From Bacteriovoracaceae bacterium (GTDB lineage: Bacteria; Bdellovibrionota; UBA1018): a stretch of 7,235 nucleotides of DNA. The notes below the pieces were generated by a model. The model ran no database searches. It worked only from the letters and a program-made list of their open reading frames with translations, and was not told the DNA's origin. The translations under genes and the position numbers were made by a program. The stretch covers positions 1 through 7,235 of the forward strand of contig CANJNU010000040.1 of the NCBI GenBank assembly GCA_947475645.1. The letters are read 5' to 3'. Shown piece after piece: positions 1 through 5,597 of this stretch. The stretch's first letter is position 1, and each line of letters starts with the position of its first letter.

Positions 1-1
1 A

Positions 2-751
2 GCTTTTGCCACTACGCCGCCGAAGTACGGCCATGAATCCCGCCCCTTAGCTCAGGATCACAGCTACTTTCTCAACCATAAGGCGCCAGATTTTTGGGCC
101 CTCGCCCCCTATTACGTACATCAGCAAACCGGAAGTGCCTGTTCGATCGCGAGCGTCACTCAGGTGGTCAATGCCTCTCGACACGCTATGAATTTAGACT
201 CAGATACACGCCTGGCCACGCAAAACTCGGTTCTCGAGGTCGTGGGCGACTCTCGATGGACTGCTGCAGTGGGTGGGATCAACTTCAGAACCATTGGAAA
301 CTGGACGGCCATTCTTCTTAACCGCGTCTTTCACACCCACTTCAAAAGTTTTGGCGTTACCCTCGACGAACTGGGTCCACTGGTCCAAAAGGCCATCAGG
401 GCTCATGGATTTCCTGAGGCCAGGGTTGAGGTTTTTCACGCAACCGATCTCAGTGATGCGACTCAAAAAGAGCTTCATCGCGCGCTGGTCGAAAATGAGG
501 AAAGCACACGCGACTTCATTATCCTCAATTTTCTTCAAGGCGTTTATACTGGCGACTCAGACGTAGGTCACGTTTCGCCCCTTGCGGCTTACGACGCGCT
601 GAGGCGGCGCGCACTGGTCATGGATGTGGATCGCGAATGGTACGAGCCCTACTGGGTATCAGAAGCCGTACTTCTCAAGGGTATGGCTACGCTCGACTCA
701 TCGAGCGGCAAAAATCGTGGCTGGCTTTGGGTTCATTTAGGTACAAAGTAA
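2..751 (+). CDS. Phytochelatin-synthase-like cysteine peptidase, exported, 5' end missing
   Basis: The frame is open from the first complete codon, so the start lies upstream; 249 residues are visible. The first residues, AFA then TTPPKYG, look like the end of a cleaved signal peptide, so the protein probably acts in the periplasm. The papain-like phytochelatin synthase signature is clear: Gln41 six residues before the nucleophile Cys47 (QQTGSAC), GVTLDEL near 118, FHATDLSD near 145, His190 in GHVSPLAAYDA and Asp208 in MDVDREWYEPYWV. The His-to-Asp spacing of 18 matches my recollection of the cyanobacterial Nostoc enzyme (C70, H183, D201). The Cys-to-His distance (143) is about 30 longer, indicating insertions. 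Bacterial members mainly remove the C-terminal glycine of glutathione to give gamma-Glu-Cys; few make long phytochelatins. Substrate and export are inferences. It converges on the next gene with 4 bases between stops. Confidence 0.9.
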   Translation, partial: AFATTPPKYGHESRPLAQDHSYFLNHKAPDFWALAPYYVHQQTGSACSIASVTQVVNASRHAMNLDSDTRLATQNSVLEVVGDSRWTAAVGGINFRTIGNWTAILLNRVFHTHFKSFGVTLDELGPLVQKAIRAHGFPEARVEVFHATDLSDATQKELHRALVENEESTRDFIILNFLQGVYTGDSDVGHVSPLAAYDALRRRALVMDVDREWYEPYWVSEAVLLKGMATLDSSSGKNRGWLWVHLGTK

Positions 752-755
752 TCAC

Positions 756-1235
756 TCACTGAACCACAATTCGGCCAGTGAGTGCGCCGTCGAACGAATC
801 TTGAAACTCGAATGTTCCTGTATCGCTAAACTGAAACACATGAACATAAGGCATCTTCAGCTTAATGGGATCGTAAACTGTGCTTGAGAGAAAACGAGGA
901 GTTCCAGTCGAGACAATTTGATGACGAAAGCGGTTCCGAGCAAAATGAAAGAATACCGTGGTGCCCGCTGCAACCGTGCAAGTGAGCGAGGTAAGGGGAC
1001 TATCGGAAGAGCTCACCGTTGTGCCGGCTACCTCGGTGCAGCCGCACAGATTTTCGAGCAGCCCGTCGCGCATCATGACTTGCGCTTGCTTCGCCTCGCA
1101 CTGAGTGGCCGCCGCCGAAAGCGAGGTAGCGGTATGAAAAATATCAAACGTCGAACCACAGCCCTGCGCCAAAAAAACTCCAGCGAGCGTTGGTAAAACC
1201 CAATAAATTTCGGTACCTATCGCAAATCGCCCCAT
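756..1235 (-). CDS. Small lipoprotein with degenerate cupredoxin-like domain
   Basis: The product has 159 residues. An in-frame stop four codons upstream makes the ATG at 1235 the first possible start. Residues 11-25 are hydrophobic and end AQGC, a relaxed lipobox that would lipidate Cys26, so it probably sits at the outer or inner membrane facing the periplasm. Residues 85-159 follow the cupredoxin pattern: TCTVAAGTTVFF, then a ligand-position histidine in RHQIV (His105), then DTGTFEFQDSFDGALTGRIVV, which matches the closing strands of plastocyanin-like folds. The loop before ALTGRIVV has no Cys, His or Met, so the usual type-1 copper ligands after the first His are missing. Cys46, Cys64, Cys66 and Cys86 could form disulfides or another site. 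No SD is visible. The role is unknown; a non-copper cupredoxin fold is my best reading. Its stop is 4 bases from the stop of the phytochelatin-synthase-like gene. Confidence 0.75.
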   Translation of the reverse strand: MGRFAIGTEIYWVLPTLAGVFLAQGCGSTFDIFHTATSLSAAATQCEAKQAQVMMRDGLLENLCGCTEVAGTTVSSSDSPLTSLTCTVAAGTTVFFHFARNRFRHQIVSTGTPRFLSSTVYDPIKLKMPYVHVFQFSDTGTFEFQDSFDGALTGRIVVQ

Positions 1236-1241
1236 CTTGTC

Positions 1242-1270
1242 AGTCTAAGTGAGAACCGGACGCACGCCAA
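1242..1270 (-). promoter_or_regulatory. Candidate sigma70-type promoter for the cupredoxin-like gene
   Basis: On the minus strand TTGGCG (1265-1270) and TAGACT (1242-1247) are separated by 17 bases; each matches the consensus at 4 of 6 positions. Only six bases lie between the -10 hexamer and the ATG at 1235, so transcription would begin at or next to the start codon. That would fit the absence of an SD and imply a leaderless mRNA. Weak hexamers make this tentative. Confidence 0.35.
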
Positions 1271-1308
1271 CCCAAAACGTCGTTGTCGACCTTTTTTAGA
1301 AAGTCCAC

Positions 1309-1337
1309 TTGCGTCAGTTCTATGAGTGGTGTAACTA
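1309..1337 (+). promoter_or_regulatory. Promoter of the tRNA-Arg gene
   Basis: TTGCGT (1309-1314) and TAACTA (1332-1337) are 17 bases apart, a standard sigma70 arrangement. Transcription would start near 1344, about 12 bases before the mature tRNA, a usual short 5' leader for RNase P to remove. Confidence 0.5.
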
Positions 1338-1355
1338 CCTTTCACTTCAGTGATT

Positions 1356-1433
1356 GGACTCGTAGCTCAGTTGGATTAGAGCGTCAGACTACGGATCTGA
1401 AGGTCCCAGGTTCGAACCCTGGCGGGTCCACCA
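1356..1433 (+). tRNA. tRNA-Arg (anticodon ACG)
   Basis: All arms fold. The acceptor GGACTCG (1356-1362) pairs with CGGGTCC (1423-1429) through one G-T pair. The D stem is GCTC/GAGC (1365-1368, 1379-1382). The anticodon stem TCAGA/TCTGA (1384-1388, 1396-1400) encloses loop CTACGGA with anticodon ACG at 1391-1393. The T stem is CCAGG/CCTGG with loop TTCGAAC at 1411-1417. The discriminator is A1430 and CCA is encoded at 1431-1433. ACG reads CGN arginine codons, normally after A34 is deaminated to inosine by TadA. It is monocistronic, with its own promoter and terminator. Confidence 0.97.
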
Positions 1434-1444
1434 TTTGAAGAAAC

Positions 1445-1477
1445 AGCCGCGAAGGTGCAAGCCTAAGCGGCTTTTTT
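1445..1477 (+). terminator. Rho-independent terminator after tRNA-Arg
   Basis: AGCCGC (1445-1450) pairs with GCGGCT (1467-1472) around a 16-base loop, inside which AGG and CCT can pair further. A run of six T follows (1472-1477). It begins 12 bases after the CCA end, where a tRNA transcript should stop. Confidence 0.75.
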
Positions 1478-1558
1478 CATTATGGCGTTCTGTAATGCTA
1501 AAACGCTCCCGCGGGTGGCTTGCGAAAAGTGAACCCTGGCAAGTCAGCAACCGAAGAT
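1478..1558. other. Intergenic stretch with one imperfect hairpin; no gene seen
   Basis: No plausible ORF is seen here. GGCTTGC (1517-1523) can pair with GCAAGTC (1539-1545) through one G-T pair across a 15-base loop. The ten bases GAACCCTGGC at 1531-1540 repeat the T-loop/T-stem end of the tRNA at 1414-1423. I recognise no known riboswitch or small RNA family. Confidence 0.3.
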
Positions 1559-1581
1559 CAAAAACTGGGTCTTATCACCCC
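1559..1581 (-). terminator. Weak candidate terminator for the four-cysteine secreted protein gene
   Basis: On the minus strand GGGT and ACCC (1577-1580 and 1567-1570) can pair around a six-base loop, and a run of five T follows at about 1561-1565. The stem is short. The position, about 35 bases after the stop at 1614, suits a terminator. Confidence 0.3.
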
Positions 1582-1613
1582 ATGCAGTTCAGCGGATGGT
1601 GTTAAATCTAGAC

Positions 1614-2018
1614 CTATCTACAAGCAGGCAGCACGAGTGTAAAATGTGCCTTGCTCTTTTTATGAACAAACCGCGCCCGAATCTGTTTAGGTAAATCTTT
1701 GTGCACGCGAACAGTTTCAAAGCTTTTGAGCTTCCAGTGTTTTCCGCAATTGGAAAGATTCTCTAAAATCTCTTCAACCTCTTTTGGATGGCCAGAATAA
1801 CAAGCGCTCACAAAGCTTTCATCTTCACCCGCACCCAATGTCATCAAATCATCTGGAGTCATTCGGTCGCATTCATTTTTAGTGAGACTGTGCTTGCCGG
1901 AAGAGTCATGCAAATCGATGGCTACTTGAGTTCCTGCTTGAGCAGCAATCGACAAGAGTCCAAAACCTAAAGCAAAAGAGGCTGAGAAAAACTTCATCAT
2001 ATTGCATCGCGTTAACAT
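1614..2018 (-). CDS. Small secreted four-cysteine protein of unknown function
   Basis: The product has 134 residues. I chose the ATG at 2018 because AGGA lies 10 bases upstream of it; inner ATGs at 2000 and 1997 would give MMKFF or MKFF starts with no SD. The N-terminus has Lys/Arg, a hydrophobic core (SASFALGFGLLSIAAQA) and an AQA cleavage site, giving a mature chain from about residue 29. The mature part contains four cysteines (NEC, SAC, SNC, PAC), an even number consistent with two disulfides in the periplasm. The acidic middle (LGAGEDESFV, EVEEILENLS) is followed by a basic, probably beta-rich tail ending in the last cysteine. I do not recognise the family. It diverges from the gene starting at 2240, and a 15-base palindrome touches its SD. 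Confidence 0.7.
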   Translation of the reverse strand: MLTRCNMMKFFSASFALGFGLLSIAAQAGTQVAIDLHDSSGKHSLTKNECDRMTPDDLMTLGAGEDESFVSACYSGHPKEVEEILENLSNCGKHWKLKSFETVRVHKDLPKQIRARFVHKKSKAHFTLVLPACR

Positions 2019-2030
2019 GAGTAAGTCATC

Positions 2031-2052
2031 CTGTAAATAGTATTTACTACAG
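2031..2052. promoter_or_regulatory. Perfect palindrome upstream of the four-cysteine protein gene
   Basis: GTAAATA-G-TATTTAC (2033-2047) is a perfect inverted repeat with a one-base centre. A nested pair CTGTA (2031-2035) and TACAG (2048-2052) flanks it. It overlaps the AGGA SD (2029-2032) of the minus-strand gene, and -10-like hexamers lie within it. This suits an operator for a dimeric repressor; the palindrome is seen, its function is inferred. Confidence 0.4.
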
Positions 2053-2194
2053 ACTCATAACTTAGGCATGTTCGTAATTATTTCAAGTCTTTGGAACCCA
2101 TTGGACTTTCCAGAGGCCTGTCATTTTTAAACTCTTGCCAAAGGATTGGTCACATCCAAACACTAGGCAAAACTTTTCTACAAGTGTCCATCTC

Positions 2195-2200
2195 TAGAAT
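2195..2200 (+). promoter_or_regulatory. Candidate -10 hexamer for the exported coiled-coil protein gene
   Basis: TAGAAT matches the -10 consensus at five of six positions and would start RNA near 2207, about 33 bases before the ATG at 2240. The hexamer 17 bases upstream (ACTTTT) is a poor -35, so an activator or another sigma factor may be needed if this is real. Confidence 0.3.
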
Positions 2201-2239
2201 CCAATTTCTTTTGCCAAAAAATCACATCAAACTAGTTGA

Positions 2240-3205
2240 ATGCTCAGAGCACTTTCCCTAGTTACACTCCTTATCTCTCAATCTGCATCGGCCCAAGAAT
2301 GGATCTGTAATGAGATGGCATCGGTTCGCAAATCGAATACGATTCTTTCTTGCGGTGTGGGCGAAGGATCAATCGAAGCGCAGGCCCGTGCGCAAGCACT
2401 TGACTATGCCATCAAAGAATTTCATCAGATTTGCGACGAATCCGCTGACTGCAAAAACAACGAAGTAAATAATGAACCCTTGCGAAATAGCTGCGAGCAA
2501 ACTGCTGCTGGTTTTCGCTGCTACAGAGGAATTCGCTACACGATCACCGAAAATAAAAAAAACGCTGCCAAAGTATCGCGGGCTGACCTCGACCTGCTGG
2601 ATGAACAAATTCGACTTAAAGAAGAGGAAGCCGCGCTGATTAAAGAACAGCTCACAAAGGAGAGTCGCCTCGCTCAGCTGAACCAACAGATCGAAACCAA
2701 AAAGTTCGAAGAGGAACACCCTCCAGTTCCTCAGCACAAGGGTGAAGTATACATTACCGTTTCGCCCAAGACCGACAGCAAACCCAAAAATATTGATTTT
2801 CAGTTGGGCTTTGCGACCAATAATTCATTTCCATTTACGATAGGGTTAACGGTTTCAGAACGATCCACTTCGCTTGGAAAGCAATATAAAGCTGGAATGA
2901 TTGGCGTATCTTTCGGAACTTTTGCAAACTTTCAGCTCTGGCGAATTATTTTCAGCCCCTTCTTTCAGGGGCGATACGAAGCTTGCACTGTCTCCTATAA
3001 TCCTTGGTCAGATGCCTACAACAACGGCGAGATCAAGAACGACAGCATCTTCTCCTGGGAAGGCGGGGCAGCCCTCGCGTTTGATCTGAAGCGTAAGAGC
3101 GCAAGCTCAATTCAGTCCATTGGACTACGTGCAAGCCATCAGAGTTACGGCGTTGATTACCTCGACAAAGAAAACTTTGTCAGCGCCTTCATTACGATTT
3201 ACTAA
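2240..3205 (+). CDS. Exported protein: six-Cys periplasmic domain, coiled coil, outer-membrane-like C-terminus
   Basis: The product has 321 residues. A TGA immediately precedes the ATG at 2240, so this is the first possible start; no SD is visible. Residues 1-18 are a signal peptide ending ASA. Residues 19-100 form a compact domain with Cys23, 38, 65, 71, 85 and 94, probably three disulfides; its GEGSIEAQARAQALDYAI stretch recalls stress-type periplasmic domains in which a Gly-rich strand leads into an Ala-rich helix. Residues about 113-158 are a charged coiled coil (LDEQIRLKEEEAALIKEQL). Residues about 168-321 alternate hydrophobic and polar positions in strand-like segments and end in FVSAFITIY; a terminal aromatic is the usual beta-barrel insertion signal. 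I infer anchoring in the outer membrane with the N-domain in the periplasm. No family is recognised. It converges on the ChrB-like gene. Confidence 0.8.
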   Translation: MLRALSLVTLLISQSASAQEWICNEMASVRKSNTILSCGVGEGSIEAQARAQALDYAIKEFHQICDESADCKNNEVNNEPLRNSCEQTAAGFRCYRGIRYTITENKKNAAKVSRADLDLLDEQIRLKEEEAALIKEQLTKESRLAQLNQQIETKKFEEEHPPVPQHKGEVYITVSPKTDSKPKNIDFQLGFATNNSFPFTIGLTVSERSTSLGKQYKAGMIGVSFGTFANFQLWRIIFSPFFQGRYEACTVSYNPWSDAYNNGEIKNDSIFSWEGGAALAFDLKRKSASSIQSIGLRASHQSYGVDYLDKENFVSAFITIY

Positions 3206-3246
3206 TGCACCCTAGCGATCGAATGAATTTCACAGGTCTCCGGCCT

Positions 3247-3702
3247 TCACATCTTGTCCGGATTCCAACCATGACGCTCGGCAGTCAGCGACTGGCACCA
3301 AGTATAAAGTGCGTCGTAAACCACTAAACCCTGCTTCAGCATTTCTTGATCATCCAAGAAATTCACTGAAAGGCCGAGCGTAATCGCTAGCAGTCCCGGT
3401 GCCTGAGGTGAGGCATTCAGAGTATCCGTATCTGCAGCTCGCACAATTTTAGCGAGCTCGATCAGAGCTGGATCATTCAATTTATATTTTTTAAGAAATG
3501 CATCAAAACTGCACAGTTCGCCGTCGTGCGTAAGTTCGACATTGGGTACATCGTAGGGAATCGCGCCCGATTGAAGAGCGATCTCCATGACTCGATCCTT
3601 GGGCACATAGAGAAATTCGGCACCTCGATCAATGAAGCGCTGAATTAACCACGGGCAGGCAATTCGATCAATCTTTGGTCGTTCACGAGTAATCCATTTC
3701 AT
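3247..3702 (-). CDS. ChrB C-terminal-domain protein (chromate-resistance family)
   Basis: The product has 151 residues, with no signal peptide and probably cytoplasmic. Nearly the whole chain matches the ChrB C-terminal domain as I know it: KWITRERPKIDRIACPWLI at 2-20, EFLYVP at 29-34, GAIPYDVPNVELTHDGELCSFDAFL at 46-70, IVRAADTDT near 86, PQAPGLLAITLGLS at 99-112 and VVYDALYTW at 127-135. Conserved Cys16, His59 and Cys64 are candidates for a metal or redox site. Full-length ChrB proteins carry an N-terminal domain and regulate chromate-efflux operons; here only the C-terminal domain exists, and no chrA transporter is in the window. A chromate link therefore rests on family name alone. The ATG at 3702 has no clear SD. 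The stop is 41 bases from the convergent gene's stop, with no obvious terminator between. Confidence 0.9.
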   Translation of the reverse strand: MKWITRERPKIDRIACPWLIQRFIDRGAEFLYVPKDRVMEIALQSGAIPYDVPNVELTHDGELCSFDAFLKKYKLNDPALIELAKIVRAADTDTLNASPQAPGLLAITLGLSVNFLDDQEMLKQGLVVYDALYTWCQSLTAERHGWNPDKM

Positions 3703-3708
3703 CTGTTT

Positions 3709-3714
3709 TTAATA
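3709..3714 (-). promoter_or_regulatory. Candidate -10 hexamer for the ChrB-like gene
   Basis: On the minus strand TATTAA ends six bases before the ATG at 3702, the same spacing seen at the cupredoxin-like gene. A start at the ATG itself would give a leaderless mRNA, matching the missing SD. The -35 is unclear: TTGCAT lies 19 bases upstream and TTGAAC only 14. Confidence 0.25.
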
Positions 3715-3724
3715 TCCGCCTTGA

Positions 3725-3752
3725 CGTCGTTCAATGCAAGCGTTCAACGACG
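3725..3752. promoter_or_regulatory. Inverted repeat upstream of the ChrB-like gene, candidate operator
   Basis: CGTCGTT (3725-3731) and AACGACG (3746-3752) are perfect inverted arms 14 bases apart, 22-50 bases upstream of the ATG at 3702. On the minus strand the repeat covers the region expected for the -35 element. The arm spacing puts the half-sites about two helical turns apart, typical for a dimeric regulator. What binds is unknown. Confidence 0.35.
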
Positions 3753-3891
3753 CGAAATGCCACAGAAGCTTGCTCTCGAATATTTTTAAGAAAGCCCAAC
3801 CCGTCTCTGAACTGAATAACGCAGGGACTGGCAAGCTACCGTTCATTCACCGTTTCGAGTAGGGTTAAACGAAGCTGGGCAAGAAGTTCAA

Positions 3892-3909
3892 CTTACTATA
3901 GAAAGTAAG
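3892..3909. promoter_or_regulatory. Inverted repeat just before the M23 peptidase gene
   Basis: CTTACT (3892-3897) and AGTAAG (3904-3909) are perfect six-base arms around ATAGAA, ending seven bases before the ATG at 3917. The repeat contains TACTAT (3894-3899), a -10-like hexamer matching four of six positions, without a good -35. It could be an operator or a small hairpin in the 5' leader. Confidence 0.3.
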
Positions 3910-3916
3910 ATTCACT

Positions 3917-5098
3917 ATGAAGACCCAACGCCACTCTTTTCTCAATATCGTCCTCATCTCTCTTACTTTCGGAATGGCCACGCAGACAGCACATGCAAAC
4001 GAGAAATACGAACACGCCGACTACTGGCTGAGCCGTGGTTACCAACCCCATCTCGGTATCGAAAATTCCACCTTCAGCGAACTTCCTTCTTGGAAGCCCC
4101 ATTCGCTAGCGTGGCCTGTTGAGTTTGAGAATGTAGCGCACTCGATGGGAAATTCGATGGCTGAATTTCAATCCTATGGCGACGGGCCCTACTACCATGG
4201 CGGCTGCGATCTTCGTGTTCGTCGCGGGGCCTCGTTGCATACGCCTATAACCGGAAGAATTGAAGCCGGTCACTATGGCTATACCAACAGGCCCGACGGT
4301 TCATCCGAAAAGTTTTGGCGTCCCTGGCCTGAAACGGGCGATGAGAACTACTTTGAAGTAGCCGTAATTACGGACGACGGATTTCGATTCGAGTTTCACC
4401 ACATGAACGAACAGAAGCTTGGGCCCGAGGTAATTCACGCCCTCAAGGCGGGCTCGGGCCGCGTGGAGGTGGGAACATTTTTAGGAGATACGGTCGAGTG
4501 GCCGGATGGCATCTATCACCACACGCACTACAATATTCTCAGCCCTGTGGGCACGCATTTGAATCCGGAGTATTACTCGCCCCTCATTCAAGACCACCGT
4601 GCTCCAGAAATTGCCACTGTTCTTGCGGCTTTTCCGGGCAATCGCACACGCGCTTTTGGTAGCGGTGTTTTCGAAACTGCGCCTCAGTTTTTTGCCATCG
4701 CCCTGATCGACCATAACGATACCAATATTTACGATCATCCCACCGTTTACGCCTCGGTTGAGTTTGAAAATGGCCTCAATTTCGTTTGGGATTTTCGCGA
4801 GCGTCTTTTGGGTCCCGATGGAAAATTCCCCTCGATTTGGAGCTTCTTCGTTGAGTCGATTTTGGATCCCATGGGAAAGAGGTGGTCCACCGCAGGCGGA
4901 TACGGAAGAGGGCAATCTGTGATTCGCGTTCCTGTACCCTTGGGCGCCCACGGTGCATTCGTAATCAAAGTCGCAGATCAAGCGAATAACGGGGTTGAGT
5001 TTACGGGAAGAGTCGGATCCAGCTCAACCCAAACTAGGCCGGTCATTCGGCTGAATACTACCGCGCGAGCTTCACTCGAGGCTGAGGCACATCAATAA
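3917..5098 (+). CDS. Exported M23 (LytM-type) metallopeptidase
   Basis: The product has 393 residues. The signal peptide is about 1-27 (hydrophobic IVLISLTFGMA, cleavage after AHA), so it is exported to the periplasm or beyond. The M23 zinc site is complete: His94 and Asp98 in HGGCD (HxxxD), His162 in FHHMN where the family has YxHL, and His202-Thr-His204 in HTHYNIL where the family has HxHFE. GASLHTPITGRIEAG between the first two motifs matches the usual 'V.AP.dG.V...G' strand. M23 enzymes cut peptide bonds in peptidoglycan cross-links or other glycine-rich peptides. Residues about 225-393 form an additional C-terminal region, probably beta-rich, that I do not recognise. No clear SD is seen. 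Its last 41 bases overlap the 3' end of the convergent hemoglobin gene. Self-wall remodelling and attack on foreign walls are both possible. Confidence 0.88.
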   Translation: MKTQRHSFLNIVLISLTFGMATQTAHANEKYEHADYWLSRGYQPHLGIENSTFSELPSWKPHSLAWPVEFENVAHSMGNSMAEFQSYGDGPYYHGGCDLRVRRGASLHTPITGRIEAGHYGYTNRPDGSSEKFWRPWPETGDENYFEVAVITDDGFRFEFHHMNEQKLGPEVIHALKAGSGRVEVGTFLGDTVEWPDGIYHHTHYNILSPVGTHLNPEYYSPLIQDHRAPEIATVLAAFPGNRTRAFGSGVFETAPQFFAIALIDHNDTNIYDHPTVYASVEFENGLNFVWDFRERLLGPDGKFPSIWSFFVESILDPMGKRWSTAGGYGRGQSVIRVPVPLGAHGAFVIKVADQANNGVEFTGRVGSSSTQTRPVIRLNTTARASLEAEAHQ

Positions 5099-5507
5099 CT
5101 GTGTCCGTAAAGTAGCGTTTTTGGCATTCATCTGCACTCTTCTTCACAATAGCATGCTTAAAGGCCTCATCTATTTTGAGCCAGCGTGCACTTAAGTCGG
5201 CTGGAAATTGGGTTTGTAGGAACGCCTCTTTCAGATACGTCTCGCGTAGTTGCCACATTTCTTCGGTAACGTTAATGTGTGGATGAGCATCCGATGGGCT
5301 ACGTCCGCAATAGGTCTTAGGGCCGCCAAAAGCACCCACCATAAAGTCAGTTTGTTGGCGCACAATATGTTCCTGAGTCACCACCTGAAAGATCTGGCGC
5401 AGCCAGGGGTCTCGATAAATACGATCATAGAACGCCTGATTCACTGCACTCACTTGTTGCCTCAAAACATCGTAGTCCATTCTTATAGAACGGCATTGCA
5501 GACCCAT
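5058..5507 (-). CDS. Truncated hemoglobin
   Basis: The product has 149 residues from the ATG at 5507; an inner ATG at 5480 (MDYDVLRQ) would give 140 and is equally plausible since neither has a good SD. The trHb pattern is clear: FYDRIYRDPWLRQIF at 26-40, placing Phe26-Tyr27 at helix-B positions 9-10 and Phe40 at CD1; the distal region QEHIVRQQTDFMVGAFGGP at 45-63; YCGRS; and the proximal region AHPHINVTEEMW at 74-85. By alignment to HPRL of group-II globins, His75 would be the heme-binding F8 histidine, though His77 cannot be excluded. These cytoplasmic heme proteins bind O2 or NO and often detoxify NO or handle sulfide or peroxide. The C-terminal tail of about 35 residues goes beyond the globin core. 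It converges with, and overlaps by 41 bases, the M23 gene. Confidence 0.88.
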   Translation of the reverse strand: MGLQCRSIRMDYDVLRQQVSAVNQAFYDRIYRDPWLRQIFQVVTQEHIVRQQTDFMVGAFGGPKTYCGRSPSDAHPHINVTEEMWQLRETYLKEAFLQTQFPADLSARWLKIDEAFKHAIVKKSADECQKRYFTDTVIDVPQPRVKLAR

Positions 5508-5559
5508 TTCTTAACGAATGGAGAGGGAAGGCGTGAAAGGTAGTCCTGGGTGAAGCGTT

Positions 5560-5588
5560 CCTAACGCATTGCGTCGCAATGTGTTAGG
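5560..5588. promoter_or_regulatory. 29-base near-perfect palindrome between hemoglobin and lipoprotein genes
   Basis: CCTAACGCATTGCG (5560-5573) and CGCAATGTGTTAGG (5575-5588) pair at 13 of 14 positions, with G5566-T5582 as the only non-Watson-Crick pair, around T5574. In RNA this would be a 13-pair stem with loop GUC. The last three bases, AGG (5586-5588), are the likely SD of the ATG at 5598 (9-base spacing), so the plus-strand stem would hide that SD. A competing small hairpin, GCGTT-CCT-AACGC (5555-5567), uses part of the left arm. No T-run follows on either side, so it is not a normal terminator. It may be an operator for both divergent genes, a translational switch, or a dispersed repeat. 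Confidence 0.6.
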
Positions 5589-5597
5589 CACACTATC

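Noticed and set aside
200..538. Minus-strand ORF of 112 codons and other-frame ORFs at 94-321 and 273-566
   Set aside because: They lie within the phytochelatin-synthase-like gene, whose frame has all active-site motifs; the other frames show no domain.
918..1196. Plus-strand ORF of 92 codons
   Set aside because: It is antisense to the cupredoxin-like lipoprotein gene and its product has no recognisable features.
1501..1560. Riboswitch downstream of the tRNA
   Set aside because: A GGCTTGC/GCAAGTC stem exists, but I find no conserved core of TPP, cobalamin, SAM or cyclic-di-GMP riboswitches and no plus-strand gene follows.
2369..2737. Minus-strand ORF of 122 codons
   Set aside because: It mirrors the coiled-coil region of the exported protein; its Phe/Leu-rich product is the expected antisense of Lys/Glu-rich codons.
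4481..4981. Minus-strand ORF of 166 codons and shorter ones at 4747-4968 and 4776-4958
   Set aside because: All are antisense to the M23 gene, which has signal peptide and catalytic motifs; these products show no domain.
5560..5588. Reading the long palindrome as a Rho-independent terminator
   Set aside because: No T-run follows on either strand and the flanking genes diverge from it, so nothing needs terminating there.
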